64,000 nt of DNA, taken from Burkholderiales bacterium. GTDB lineage: Bacteria; Pseudomonadota; Gammaproteobacteria; Burkholderiales; Usitatibacteraceae. The translations under genes were made by a program, and so were the position numbers. The notes beneath the pieces are model-generated. The model had not been told where the DNA came from. It saw only the letters and a program-made list of their open reading frames with translations, and searched no databases. This document shows positions 18,205 through 27,746 of the stretch, in pieces; the stretch's first letter is position 1; each line of letters opens with the position of its first letter. The DNA lies in NCBI GenBank assembly GCA_025359985.1, contig JANYDB010000038.1:48075-112074 (forward strand), in the 5' to 3' direction.

Positions 18205-20493
18205 CTAAAAATCCGCCTTAACCGATAGTTGAAAACTCCGTGGCGCCTGATAGGTGTATTGATCGCCGACCAAGACCTTGCCCGTGCTAATCGAAGTTAC
18301 CTTCTGCTGATTCAGCAAATTAAACACATTCACTTGGAGCTTAAGCGCTTTAAAATTATCCGCGATATGCCGGAAGGTGTAGGACGTACCCAGATCCACA
18401 TTGTTGTAAGCCGCTAATTTATAGAAGTCATAAGCAGCCGGGTTAGCTGCGTTGTAATCCTGCATATAGTTAGCACCGGTTCGCTTGTATATAAGCGATG
18501 CTGCCCATGGGCCGCTTTTGTATAGCGCCCCTGCAGCTGCAGTCATTTCTGGCGATTTGGAAATTATTTTCCCGGTATCAATTGAGGTGGCGCGATTCAC
18601 TGAGCCGTTAACGTAAATGGCGAAGCCACTGCCGAGCAGATAGGTAATCTGACCCTCGAACCCTTTGTAGGTTGCGCCACCGAGATTGACATAGGCTGCG
18701 GCTGTACCTGCAAGACCATTCGAGACATATTTATTTTTGAAATCGATGCGATAAATATCTGCATCCCAGACTAGGTTGCCGGACTTGCTTACTACGCCAA
18801 GTTGATAATTGGTGGACAGCTGTGGATCGCTGCTATTTTTAGTAGGGTCTGCAATGTAGAACGATTTCAAATCCGGTATCTGAAATCCTTTGGCATATTG
18901 TGCGTACAGCGCGAAACCGGAACTCAATTGTTGGTTGACGGTGAGGAACGGTAAGGCCGCATGATAATCGACCGATGCAGTTTGCGGTAAGCGCGTGGTT
19001 TGATTGACAAGCGCATTAACTGAGCGAGTAATGCTCACCAGCTTAATGCCTGGTGTTACTTGAGTTCCCGCCGCCAGCTCCCATTCAAACTCGGCGAAGG
19101 GCTGCAGATTTTTAATAGAAGACTGCTGGTCGAATAGAATACTGGGGTTTTGCACAGGCGCGGGCTTGGTCTCACGCGGGTCACGAACGCCGAGCGTCAA
19201 GTCAAGATCATACTGATGGCGGTCTGTATCGGAATGCTCAACCCAGGCACCGAAGCGCAGCAGGCCTGGTGAAAATTGCCTGGTTGCATCAAAGATGCCG
19301 CCATACACACGATATTTATTTTGCTTGTCGACGCCGGGAATATTCTTGTTACCCGCGCCACCGATTTTGGTTCCTGGCACAGTAAGGCCAGTGGGGTCGG
19401 TTGAGGAAATTGTCTGGTTGTTATATGCATAAGTGTACAACTTCGCATCTGTTGTCCAACCGCCATCCCAAAAAGTTTGCAGCCGCAGATATTCAAGATC
19501 CGTATCTTTGTCTGTATGGTTAAAGCCCGCATAATTAAAGCTGGTGGGATCGTTATTGAGGCTGAAATTTTTACCGAACTGCGTCACCTGTGCCAGTGTT
19601 GGGCCACTATTGTTATCGGGTTGAATATAGGTGATCTTGTTAACCGAAGTGAATAAGGTCAGGGTGGAAGATTGGCCGACAGGGCGTTGAAATTTGCCGG
19701 TGAAGTTATCGCTTTTGATTTTATTCAGCGTGAGATAACCATCCGATTGCAAATGCTGAAAATTCAATTGCACAGTTGCGTTGTTCCAGTCAGCCAAACG
19801 ACCACTCTCATACGACACGCCCGCCAGACGGGTATTCCATGTTCCGGCAGAACCGAACACGCTGACCGCTCGTTCATCGAGCGGTTTTTTGGAAAACAAA
19901 TTGATAGACCCGCCAAAAGTTGCCTGGCCCAGGTTACTTGCATTGCCCGGCCCTCGTTCCACGACGGCACCACCAATGACTGATGCTGGAAAAAAAGAGG
20001 TCGAATGATGCGCCGGGTTGTTAGTGTCACCCCAGGGAATACCATCGAACGTAATATTGTACTGATCATCGCTGAATCCACGCATCGTGGTTTTGGTCTC
20101 ACTCAGGCCGGGGCCGTTGGCAGAATCGCCGGACATGCTGGGTGCCACATTAACCACACGACTGTATTCTGCGGTCGGGGCCACCGAGCTTTCAATAAAT
20201 TCGCGCGTGATGATGGATTGAGGCTGGGTGGCATCCAGACTGGATTGGGTAGGCGCCAATGCTGATGCAGAGTCTTTACCATCTTTGTTATAAGCGCCCG
20301 ATTTGGCATTGATCGTTATGGTTTCAAGCTTGGTTGCTTCTTTCGGTTGGGACAAAGCGGCCAATTTAATTGCATCATCGGCCCTGACCGGTTCTTTAGC
20401 CTCCTGTGCAACCGCAACCGGCCATTGCGACATGGTTAACAATGCGGCGGCAATGGCCGCCGGAAGAGTGGCGCGGCGAATAGACAAGCTCAT
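18205..20493 (-). CDS. TonB-dependent outer-membrane receptor
   Basis: The protein has 762 residues from the ATG at 20493, which has AAGG nine bases upstream; the frame is open to 20526 without a better start. A signal peptide (ATLPAAIAAALLT, cleaved after VAVAQ) leads to a plug domain with TTMRGFSDDQYNITFDGIPW and VERGPGNASNLGQATFGG. A 22-strand barrel ends in the aromatic QLSVKADF. Such receptors take up siderophores, cobalamin or other large nutrients using TonB energy. The plug resembles siderophore-type receptors, but the substrate is not certain, and no biosynthetic or transport genes sit beside it. Confidence 0.85.
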   Translation of the reverse strand: MSLSIRRATLPAAIAAALLTMSQWPVAVAQEAKEPVRADDAIKLAALSQPKEATKLETITINAKSGAYNKDGKDSASALAPTQSSLDATQPQSIITREFIESSVAPTAEYSRVVNVAPSMSGDSANGPGLSETKTTMRGFSDDQYNITFDGIPWGDTNNPAHHSTSFFPASVIGGAVVERGPGNASNLGQATFGGSINLFSKKPLDERAVSVFGSAGTWNTRLAGVSYESGRLADWNNATVQLNFQHLQSDGYLTLNKIKSDNFTGKFQRPVGQSSTLTLFTSVNKITYIQPDNNSGPTLAQVTQFGKNFSLNNDPTSFNYAGFNHTDKDTDLEYLRLQTFWDGGWTTDAKLYTYAYNNQTISSTDPTGLTVPGTKIGGAGNKNIPGVDKQNKYRVYGGIFDATRQFSPGLLRFGAWVEHSDTDRHQYDLDLTLGVRDPRETKPAPVQNPSILFDQQSSIKNLQPFAEFEWELAAGTQVTPGIKLVSITRSVNALVNQTTRLPQTASVDYHAALPFLTVNQQLSSGFALYAQYAKGFQIPDLKSFYIADPTKNSSDPQLSTNYQLGVVSKSGNLVWDADIYRIDFKNKYVSNGLAGTAAAYVNLGGATYKGFEGQITYLLGSGFAIYVNGSVNRATSIDTGKIISKSPEMTAAAGALYKSGPWAASLIYKRTGANYMQDYNAANPAAYDFYKLAAYNNVDLGTSYTFRHIADNFKALKLQVNVFNLLNQQKVTSISTGKVLVGDQYTYQAPRSFQLSVKADF

Positions 20494-20731
20494 TATGAGA
20501 TACCTTTTTTGTTTGTGAAGTGGCAACTGTTATGGTCACCAGAGACGCTAAAACATCGTTGGAGTTTATGGGCCGCATGTGACGACGGCGTGACGATTGC
20601 GTTACAGCTACGGTTTAAAATCAATGCCTCAGCCGGCATCTTTAATATTTAAATATTCGCTGCAGCAATCGCGTCATAGCTTCCCCTCTTCCATGAATAC
20701 TCCACGCAACCGCGTACAATCTTGATCGTGT

Positions 20732-20952
20732 AAGGTGCTGCGCTGCTTATTTTTAAAGCAGTGAAGTTAAACGGGAAACGTGTGACTCTGTACTCTTAAG
20801 AGGAATCACGCACTGCCCCCGCAACGGTGATTGGGTATTTTGATGCGCATAACCACTGGATAGTTTTTATCCGGGAAGGGTGCATCAAACAGTGATGAGC
20901 ATTCAGCAATGATTCATGACTAACCCATCAGTCCGGATACCGGCCTCGCAAC
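20732..20952 (+). promoter_or_regulatory. Cobalamin (B12) riboswitch upstream of btuB
   Basis: The conserved blocks of the adenosylcobalamin aptamer appear in order. GGTGC lies at the 5' side, followed by ACGGGAAACG. CACTGCCCCCGCAACGGTGA comes next, then CCACTGGA and CCGGGAAGGG. The last is AGTCCGGATACCGGCC at 20930-20945. The element ends about 115 bases before the start of a BtuB-like receptor, matching the usual arrangement in which B12 binding blocks translation or transcription of the importer. The aptamer reads only on the plus strand, so it should not control the divergent TonB receptor gene. Confidence 0.93.
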
Positions 20953-21069
20953 GTGGTGTGCATCTATTTTGGCTGCATCGCACCACGATGGTGTGTGCAG
21001 ATTGACATTATCTGCACATGAAGATTCATGTGGCTTGCGGGGACGCTTGCTGCTTTTTTGAAACTTATT

Positions 21070-22935
21070 ATGAAATCCTTTTTTATTGCTGGCCCTGGTT
21101 TTATTTTTTCATCTCCACTGGCGATTCTGCCCGCCGCTATTGCCGTAATGCTTTCTACGCATGTTGCCGCTCAATCCTCGCCCACTAACGACGCAACGCC
21201 TGCTCTTAATAATATGGTAGTAACCGCAACACGCACTCTACAAGACGCTGACACCGCGCTGGCGCAAATCAGCGTCATCACGCGTGCTGACATTGAGGCG
21301 GCCGGCTTGGTTAATCTCACCGAACTATTGCAACGCAAAGCGGGCGTGGAAATTCGCGCTACTGGCGGTGCGGGGCAGCCGTCCGGCGTCTTTATTCGTG
21401 GCGCCAATAGTCAGCATACCCTCGTGCTAGTGGATGGCTTGCGACTGGGCTCATCAACTTCTGGGGCCGCCGCTTTTGAAAATATTCCACTGGATTTAAT
21501 CGAGCGTATTGAAGTCGTCAAAGGCCCGCTTTCCGGCGTTTATGGTTCGGATGCTATTGGCGGCGTTGTACAGATTTTTACGCGCAATACGGACAAGCCA
21601 CGCCTTAGTGCCGAAGTCGGTGTCGGCTCGAACTCGACACACTTGTTCAGCGCAGGCTTTACCGCTGCCGAAAATAAAACTTCTATTACTTTGAATGCCG
21701 GTTATCGCGAAGTGAATGCGCGTTCGGCATCCAACGAACTGGCGGGCCGCTATATCTATAATCCAGATCGCGATCCCTACAGCAACGCGAATGTGCTTTT
21801 GAAACTCTCGCATACACTTTGGCAAGGTGAAACTATTTCAGCCACTGCCTGGCAATCTGTTGGCCGCACTCAATACGATGCGGGCGCCGACAATAATCCC
21901 TCCAATAAACAAATCCTCTCGGGCATTCAGCTGATGTCTGAAAATGAATTGTCGCCCGGCTGGAAATCAAATATTCGGATCGGCCAAACCACGGACGATA
22001 TCTGCATTGCTTCATCGTTTCCCGGCACTTTCAAGACCGGGCAAAATCAGGCTATTTGGCTAAATCAATTCAGCACTGTCAACGGCAGCATGAACGCAGG
22101 ATTGGAATGGCGTGAAGAAAAAGTAGCCTCTACTACGGGCTATACCAACAGGATTCGCACTACCAGCGCGATATTTGCAAGCTATCTGGAGCACCGCGAT
22201 GCGAATCAGCTGGAACTTACAGTGCGCCGTGATCAGGAAGATCAATTCGGCAGTCGCAATACCGGCTCACTTTCATACGGTTTTCAATTGACACCGCAAA
22301 CATTGCTTTATGCCAAAGGTGGGCGGGCATTTCGTGCGCCGAGCTTTAATGACTTGTACTATCCGGGATTTTCAAACCCGTTATTGTTGCCGGAACGTGG
22401 CGAACAAATTGAAGGAGGCGTAAAGTTTTCTAATGGCCGCTATCGCGCCAGCGCTGTATATTTTGATCATAAAATTAATGATCTAATTCTCTACGATTTT
22501 GCTACCTCGCGTCCGCAAAATATTCGTCGTGCCCGAATCAAAGGCTGGGAGCTGAACGCCAGTACGCGTATGGCAGGCTTTGATTTCGTAGCCGCGTTAA
22601 CCATTCAAAAACCAGTGGATGCAGACTCTAATCAGCAGCTACGTTCACGTGCCAGACAGTTCGGCAATGTGAGCGTCGCACGAACATGGGGCGCATGGTC
22701 ATTTAGCACTGACATTACTAGTAGCAGCGCAAGGTTTGATTCCGCGAATGAAGCGGCGACTACAACCATGAGTGGCTATGCATTGTTCAATTCGAATGTA
22801 CGTTACCGCGTGGATAAAACTTGGACAGTTGATATGAGCGCAACCAATCTGGGAAACCGGGATTACGTTCTGGCGCGTGGCTACAACCAGCCTTGCCGCA
22901 CCTTCTTTGTAGCGATACAGGCGGTGGCATTTTAA
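21070..22935 (+). CDS. btuB: BtuB-like TonB-dependent vitamin B12 receptor
   Basis: The 621-residue protein starts at the ATG at 21070; an upstream ATG at 21028 is in frame but adds residues outside the signal peptide. After the signal (IAVMLSTHVAAQ) comes the TonB box MVVTATRT. A short plug domain (QRKAGVEIRATGGAGQPSGV, DAIGGVVQIFTR) and a barrel ending in an aromatic residue follow, all typical of BtuB. With the cobalamin riboswitch upstream, import of cobalamins across the outer membrane is the best assignment. The periplasmic and inner-membrane B12 transport genes are not in this window. Confidence 0.9.
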   Translation: MKSFFIAGPGFIFSSPLAILPAAIAVMLSTHVAAQSSPTNDATPALNNMVVTATRTLQDADTALAQISVITRADIEAAGLVNLTELLQRKAGVEIRATGGAGQPSGVFIRGANSQHTLVLVDGLRLGSSTSGAAAFENIPLDLIERIEVVKGPLSGVYGSDAIGGVVQIFTRNTDKPRLSAEVGVGSNSTHLFSAGFTAAENKTSITLNAGYREVNARSASNELAGRYIYNPDRDPYSNANVLLKLSHTLWQGETISATAWQSVGRTQYDAGADNNPSNKQILSGIQLMSENELSPGWKSNIRIGQTTDDICIASSFPGTFKTGQNQAIWLNQFSTVNGSMNAGLEWREEKVASTTGYTNRIRTTSAIFASYLEHRDANQLELTVRRDQEDQFGSRNTGSLSYGFQLTPQTLLYAKGGRAFRAPSFNDLYYPGFSNPLLLPERGEQIEGGVKFSNGRYRASAVYFDHKINDLILYDFATSRPQNIRRARIKGWELNASTRMAGFDFVAALTIQKPVDADSNQQLRSRARQFGNVSVARTWGAWSFSTDITSSSARFDSANEAATTTMSGYALFNSNVRYRVDKTWTVDMSATNLGNRDYVLARGYNQPCRTFFVAIQAVAF

Positions 22936-23038
22936 GTCAGCTTGAATGATGCTTAGCGGCTCTACTGGGGCGTTTATGTGTTCATGTAATTCGCCACCTG
23001 CACATTCCCAAAGCCTAATTACCTGAAAGGATGACTTT

Positions 23039-26000
23039 TTATAATGATTTCGACGGATATAAAGGTCGCGTTGGCTTACGCATAGGTTCTTTGGTCATCT
23101 TGTCCATCAGATAAGCAATCGCGGCGTCCAGTTGTGCATCGCCGCCATTGAATGTTGCATGAGGCAAATTATCTACGCGAATATCCGGGGCAACACCAAC
23201 CCCTTCGGTAATCCACGCGTTCTCTTTTTCGTTATCTACAAACACGCCTGATTCAGCAGCACGCGCAATACCGTTATCGCGCAGTCTATTGAAATCCGAT
23301 AACCAAATACCTGCGCCAGCGGTAGTCACACCAATCAAGGGCGCAATAGCAAGGCGTTTCAATCCTTGCGCCATAGTTTCGCCATCCGAATAAGTATCGG
23401 CATCAATCAATGCGACGATATGGCCACGAAATGCCAATTGCTGGTTAGACTGAAAGGTATCAGCGGTGCGCGATTGCCAAAAATGCCATGCGCGACGCTG
23501 CAGCTTTTCAATAATCCAGCTATCAATAGAGCCGCCACGATTGTGGCGCAGATCAATAATCAGCCCCTCACGAGCAAACACCGGATAGAACTCCCGCGCC
23601 CACCGCGCAATATCGTTCGGCCCCATCGCTTGCAAATGCACATAGCCAATACGTTGATTGCTGCTGTTTTCCACTTTGATATTGCGCTCTCGCTCCCAGG
23701 CTAAATAACGCAGCTCACGGTCACGGCGCGTATCAACTGGATACACAATCACATCGCGAAGTTTTCCATTGTGGTCAGACATGGTCAGCAGCACCTGCTT
23801 TTGCGTCTGATTACGTAACAGCTCACCCAAATTAACCGCAAGGTTAGCGGCGATGCCATTTACCGCCAAAATCGTTTCGCCGATTTTCACATTCACTTCC
23901 GGTCTCGCCAGCGGGCTGCGCTCTTCCAGCAATTCAGGGTCGCCACCAAAGATCTTGGTAATGCGGAAACCTTGCGGTGTTTTCTCCGCATCGGCACCGA
24001 GACTCGATACATCAATGGTATCCTGACCACGCCTTAAATCGTTGGTATTAACTTGACTATGCAAAGCTGCGACTTCTGCTGTCATTTGCGCGATCACATC
24101 ATTAACTTCCGCGCGATCCGTGACGCGAGCCATCAAAGGTTCATATCTGGCGCGGGCTTTTCGCCAATCGACACCATGCATATCTTTGTCGTAAAAATAA
24201 TCGCGATGCAAGCGCCAGGCATCGACAAACATCTGTTTCCACTCTTCGCGTGGATCAACCGGGAAAGTCCAGTCGCGCAGGTTCACGGCAAATTTAGCCT
24301 GTTCAGGTGGCGGTGGAGCCGCCTTACCCGTTTCGAAAACAAATAGATCGTTCGCGCGCCGAATAAAAATTTTCTTTCGATCCTGCGTCAAGCGGTAAGT
24401 GCGAATTTCATCAAAGAACAAATCTAGTGTTGCGGGTAAAACGGCTGGTGATTCAATCGCCACCGAGCGCAATGACTGTTTGGCCTCCACAGTCGATTCA
24501 GTAACCACTAAATAAAGTCGTTTGCCGTCTGTGGAAAGTGAGCTGTAGTTACCCGCCGCAACCGGCACTTCATACAATCGGCTTGCAACGCCATTCAATA
24601 CCAGAGGGCTGATTTTCACGGCAACATCAGTCTGAATATTCTGCGAGGCATCCTCGCCAGAAGCCGCGCCAGCGCTAGAGTTTGACTGGGGGTCTGTGGA
24701 TCTTTTTAACTTTTCATCAGGCTTTGTGTTTTGTTTTTTTTCCGGCGGCTGCAATTCGTCCGTAGGCAAAAACGGCCAGCGCGCTTGCGGATCCAAAGCC
24801 AACGCATAGATTTTCGTCTGCCGATCAAAAAACGGTTCAGGGTTGCGTTGTCCCCATGGGCTGGTCACCAACGATTGCAGATTGCGCTTGGATATAAAAT
24901 ACAACCATTTTCCATCCGGGCTAAAAGCGGCATCGCGGGCATCATAACGGTCGCTGGTAATTTGTGTGCGCTGACCGGTTGCAATCTCGATGAGATACAT
25001 CGCTTCGAAAAAATTGTCGCCGCTTTTGCTAAACGCAATCCAGCGGCTATCAGGCGACCATACGATGGTTTCGTATTCATCATTGGTGCTGCGATCAATT
25101 TGACGGTCTTCGCCACTGGCCAAATTAAGCAGGAACAGTCGGCGATCTTTGTCGGCATGCGCAACCCATTTGCCATCCGGGGACGGCGAAGCGCGCTGCC
25201 TCAATACCGTCGCATTCTTAGTCAACTGCTTTCCCGGCCCCACCCCATTAGCCGGATAGCGCCATAGTTCGACTTCGCCTGACGTATCGGCAAAAGCGTA
25301 AATCGATTTACCGTCTGGCGCAAACATGGCATCGCGGGCGCGCAATTCGCTTTCACGCGTTATTTCAATTCGACGACCAGCACCCACAGGAGCTATAAAA
25401 ACCTGACCACGTGCGGTGATAGCCACTCGATCTCCATTGGGCGACGCCTCAATTTGGCTCACAAAATCCCATGGCGTCTTGACCCAGCGGGTACGGGTAT
25501 GCTCAAAATCAGACTGTAGCGTGATGCTGAGTTTTTTATCCGCACGGCTAGCCGTATCGAACACATAAATATCGGCACCGCGCTGATAGGCAATAGTCCT
25601 GCCATCGGCAGCAATTGATGCGCCACGAATATCAAACTCCTGATACTTTGTGTGCTGGACAAGATCACCCCCATTGGCATCCATCGACCATAAATTAAAA
25701 CTACCCTCGCGATCCGAAAGAAAATACAGGCGGTTGTTCCCGCACATGGGCTGACGGCTGGTGCCTTTATAGTCACCAGTTAAAAGTATCGCTTCAGAAT
25801 TGTTTTCAGTTTTGTTTTCGGTTTTATGATTAGCGCCTGCTTCAAATTTCCATATCTGTTGTACCAGCCCGCCTTGATAACGCTTCACGTTGTCTGAATT
25901 TAGCGGCTGGCGGGTAAAATACAGCGGGCTGCCGTCCTGGCGATTATTGCCACTTGAAGAATTGCGCAGGTAGCAACCTTCGCCCGCCTCAGCGAGCGGA

Positions 26001-26461
26001 ATTGGCAAGCTAATACGGGTATTTACATCAATCGTGTACAGCCGCATCATCGGTTTGCCGGAGTAGCGTGCAGTGGCGTAAATTACTTTGCCGTCCCGCG
26101 TCCATCCCTGCACGCGGGCCGTATCGCCTTCAAACGTAAGGCGTGTCGGCTGGCCGCCAGAAATAGGCATGACATAGACCTCCGCCGGGCCTTCATAACG
26201 TCCGGTGAAGGCAACCCATTTCCCATCCGGCGAAATAGCGGGGTTTGATTCTTCCGATAGATGCGTCGTCAACCGTTGCGCGACACCGCCCGCGATATTG
26301 GCCCGCCACAAATCACCTTCAGCGACAAATACCAGCGTATCGCCTGAAACCGCCGGTTGGCGAAAGTAACCCAATTCTGCATACGCATTGGCAGACATGA
26401 TCAACGCGGCATATAGACTCAGGAACAGGCTCGTAAAAATCATTTGGTAAACATGCTTCAT
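23039..26461 (-). CDS. Tricorn-type protease (S41 family) with N-terminal beta-propellers
   Basis: The 1140-residue protein starts at the ATG at 26461 with GAGGGAA upstream; the frame is open to 26563 but the signal peptide (IFTSLFLSLYAALIM, ending NAYAE) fits this start. Many SPDGKWVAF-type repeats make up two TolB-like propellers across roughly residues 35-700. A PDZ-like segment follows, then a C-terminal S41 protease core with LRHNRGGS and TYSDGETMAQG, the latter holding the nucleophile serine. A Lys/Ser-rich linker near residue 610 lies between the halves. Unlike archaeal tricorn, this one is exported and should act in the periplasm on peptides. Its natural substrate is unknown. Confidence 0.88.
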   Translation of the reverse strand: MKHVYQMIFTSLFLSLYAALIMSANAYAELGYFRQPAVSGDTLVFVAEGDLWRANIAGGVAQRLTTHLSEESNPAISPDGKWVAFTGRYEGPAEVYVMPISGGQPTRLTFEGDTARVQGWTRDGKVIYATARYSGKPMMRLYTIDVNTRISLPIPLAEAGEGCYLRNSSSGNNRQDGSPLYFTRQPLNSDNVKRYQGGLVQQIWKFEAGANHKTENKTENNSEAILLTGDYKGTSRQPMCGNNRLYFLSDREGSFNLWSMDANGGDLVQHTKYQEFDIRGASIAADGRTIAYQRGADIYVFDTASRADKKLSITLQSDFEHTRTRWVKTPWDFVSQIEASPNGDRVAITARGQVFIAPVGAGRRIEITRESELRARDAMFAPDGKSIYAFADTSGEVELWRYPANGVGPGKQLTKNATVLRQRASPSPDGKWVAHADKDRRLFLLNLASGEDRQIDRSTNDEYETIVWSPDSRWIAFSKSGDNFFEAMYLIEIATGQRTQITSDRYDARDAAFSPDGKWLYFISKRNLQSLVTSPWGQRNPEPFFDRQTKIYALALDPQARWPFLPTDELQPPEKKQNTKPDEKLKRSTDPQSNSSAGAASGEDASQNIQTDVAVKISPLVLNGVASRLYEVPVAAGNYSSLSTDGKRLYLVVTESTVEAKQSLRSVAIESPAVLPATLDLFFDEIRTYRLTQDRKKIFIRRANDLFVFETGKAAPPPPEQAKFAVNLRDWTFPVDPREEWKQMFVDAWRLHRDYFYDKDMHGVDWRKARARYEPLMARVTDRAEVNDVIAQMTAEVAALHSQVNTNDLRRGQDTIDVSSLGADAEKTPQGFRITKIFGGDPELLEERSPLARPEVNVKIGETILAVNGIAANLAVNLGELLRNQTQKQVLLTMSDHNGKLRDVIVYPVDTRRDRELRYLAWERERNIKVENSSNQRIGYVHLQAMGPNDIARWAREFYPVFAREGLIIDLRHNRGGSIDSWIIEKLQRRAWHFWQSRTADTFQSNQQLAFRGHIVALIDADTYSDGETMAQGLKRLAIAPLIGVTTAGAGIWLSDFNRLRDNGIARAAESGVFVDNEKENAWITEGVGVAPDIRVDNLPHATFNGGDAQLDAAIAYLMDKMTKEPMRKPTRPLYPSKSL

Positions 26462-26621
26462 CAAAATTCCCTCACTGAATATTTTCGGGCATCGTACATA
26501 AGACAATTTTTTAAACAAGCGTGACTGTAGCAGTTTGCGGCCCTGCAGATAAGCCTGCTGCATCGTCCGACTTTACTTGTCGAAGCATCCCGGCATGATG
26601 GAAATCTGTTATCTTCTGGCG

Positions 26622-27737
26622 ATGACCCCTGATGCTGTTGACCTCTCACAAATCAAGCGCGCGCTTGTCGTTAAGCTTCGCCATCACGGTGATGTTTTGC
26701 TTACCTCTCCAGTTTTTCAGGTTCTGAAAAACCATGCTCCCCATATTGAGGTGGATGCGCTGGTTTATCACGACACCCGCGAAATGTTAACCGAGCACCC
26801 CGCCGTTTCGGCAGTCTTCACCATAGATCGGGATTGGAAAAATCTCAATCCATTCGCGCAAGGCTCACATGAATGGGCATTGCTGCGCGCGCTGCGCATG
26901 CGACGCTATGATTTAGTATTGCATCTGACCGAGCATCCACGCGGGGCATGGCTCACGCGTTTACTAAAGCCCAAATATTCGGTTGCACAACGAGCCATGG
27001 GCATCAATGAAGGACGTGATTCGCGTTGGTGGAAATCGAGCTTTACGCATACATATCCCACCCCACGTGCTACATTTCGGCACACCGTAGAAAGCAATCT
27101 GGATGCGCTCCGCCGGATCGGCGTACAACCTGTCACAGCTGAAAAACAGTTGGTATTAGTACCCGGCAAGACCGCAAATGAAAAAGTCATGGGGCTGTTG
27201 GCTGCTCAGGGGGTCGAGCCGAAACGCTTCATTCATATTCACCCAACTTCCCGCTGGTACTTCAAGACCTGGCCTGCCGAAAAATTTGCCGCCCTAATTT
27301 TAGAGTTGGGCCGAGCGGGCTTGAAAGTCGTGCTCACGGCGGCGCCGACTGCGGATGAGCGCGCCATGATTGCTGCCATCAAAACTGAACTAAAAGCCCC
27401 CGTGGTGGATTTAACTGGCGCTCTGTCTCTGAAAGAATTAGCGGCGTTGACCGGCCAGGCACGTGCGTTTGTCGGGGTTGATTCCGCACCGATGCATATG
27501 GCTGCCGCCATGCAAACCCCAACGGTAGCCTTGTTTGGGCCGTCCGGCGAAGCGCACTGGGGGCCGTGGGGAGTGGTGCACCGCATTGTCGCTTCGCAGA
27601 ATCCGCGCCATACCTGTCGCCCTTGTGGCAACGATGGCTGCGGCGGCTCGAAAGTCAGTGAATGTTTGACCGAGCTGCCGGTCTCGCAAGTGCTGGCAGC
27701 GCTCAATGAATTGCTGGCCACACAATCCGGTCATTAA
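26622..27737 (+). CDS. Glycosyltransferase family 9 LPS heptosyltransferase (WaaQ/RfaQ type)
   Basis: The 371-residue protein begins IKRALVVKLRHHGDVLLTSPVF, the family 9 start seen in heptosyltransferases. HPTSRWYFKTWPAEKFA in the middle and GVDSAPMHMAAAM in the C-terminal half form the nucleotide-sugar site. It should add heptose to the inner core of lipopolysaccharide on the cytoplasmic face. The ATG at 26622 was chosen from alignment with the family; an upstream ATG at 26595 and a TTG at 26577 are in frame, and none has a strong ribosome-binding site. A family 4 transferase follows nine bases later, so they form an operon. Confidence 0.87.
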   Translation: MTPDAVDLSQIKRALVVKLRHHGDVLLTSPVFQVLKNHAPHIEVDALVYHDTREMLTEHPAVSAVFTIDRDWKNLNPFAQGSHEWALLRALRMRRYDLVLHLTEHPRGAWLTRLLKPKYSVAQRAMGINEGRDSRWWKSSFTHTYPTPRATFRHTVESNLDALRRIGVQPVTAEKQLVLVPGKTANEKVMGLLAAQGVEPKRFIHIHPTSRWYFKTWPAEKFAALILELGRAGLKVVLTAAPTADERAMIAAIKTELKAPVVDLTGALSLKELAALTGQARAFVGVDSAPMHMAAAMQTPTVALFGPSGEAHWGPWGVVHRIVASQNPRHTCRPCGNDGCGGSKVSECLTELPVSQVLAALNELLATQSGH

Positions 27738-27746
27738 GGTCACTTC

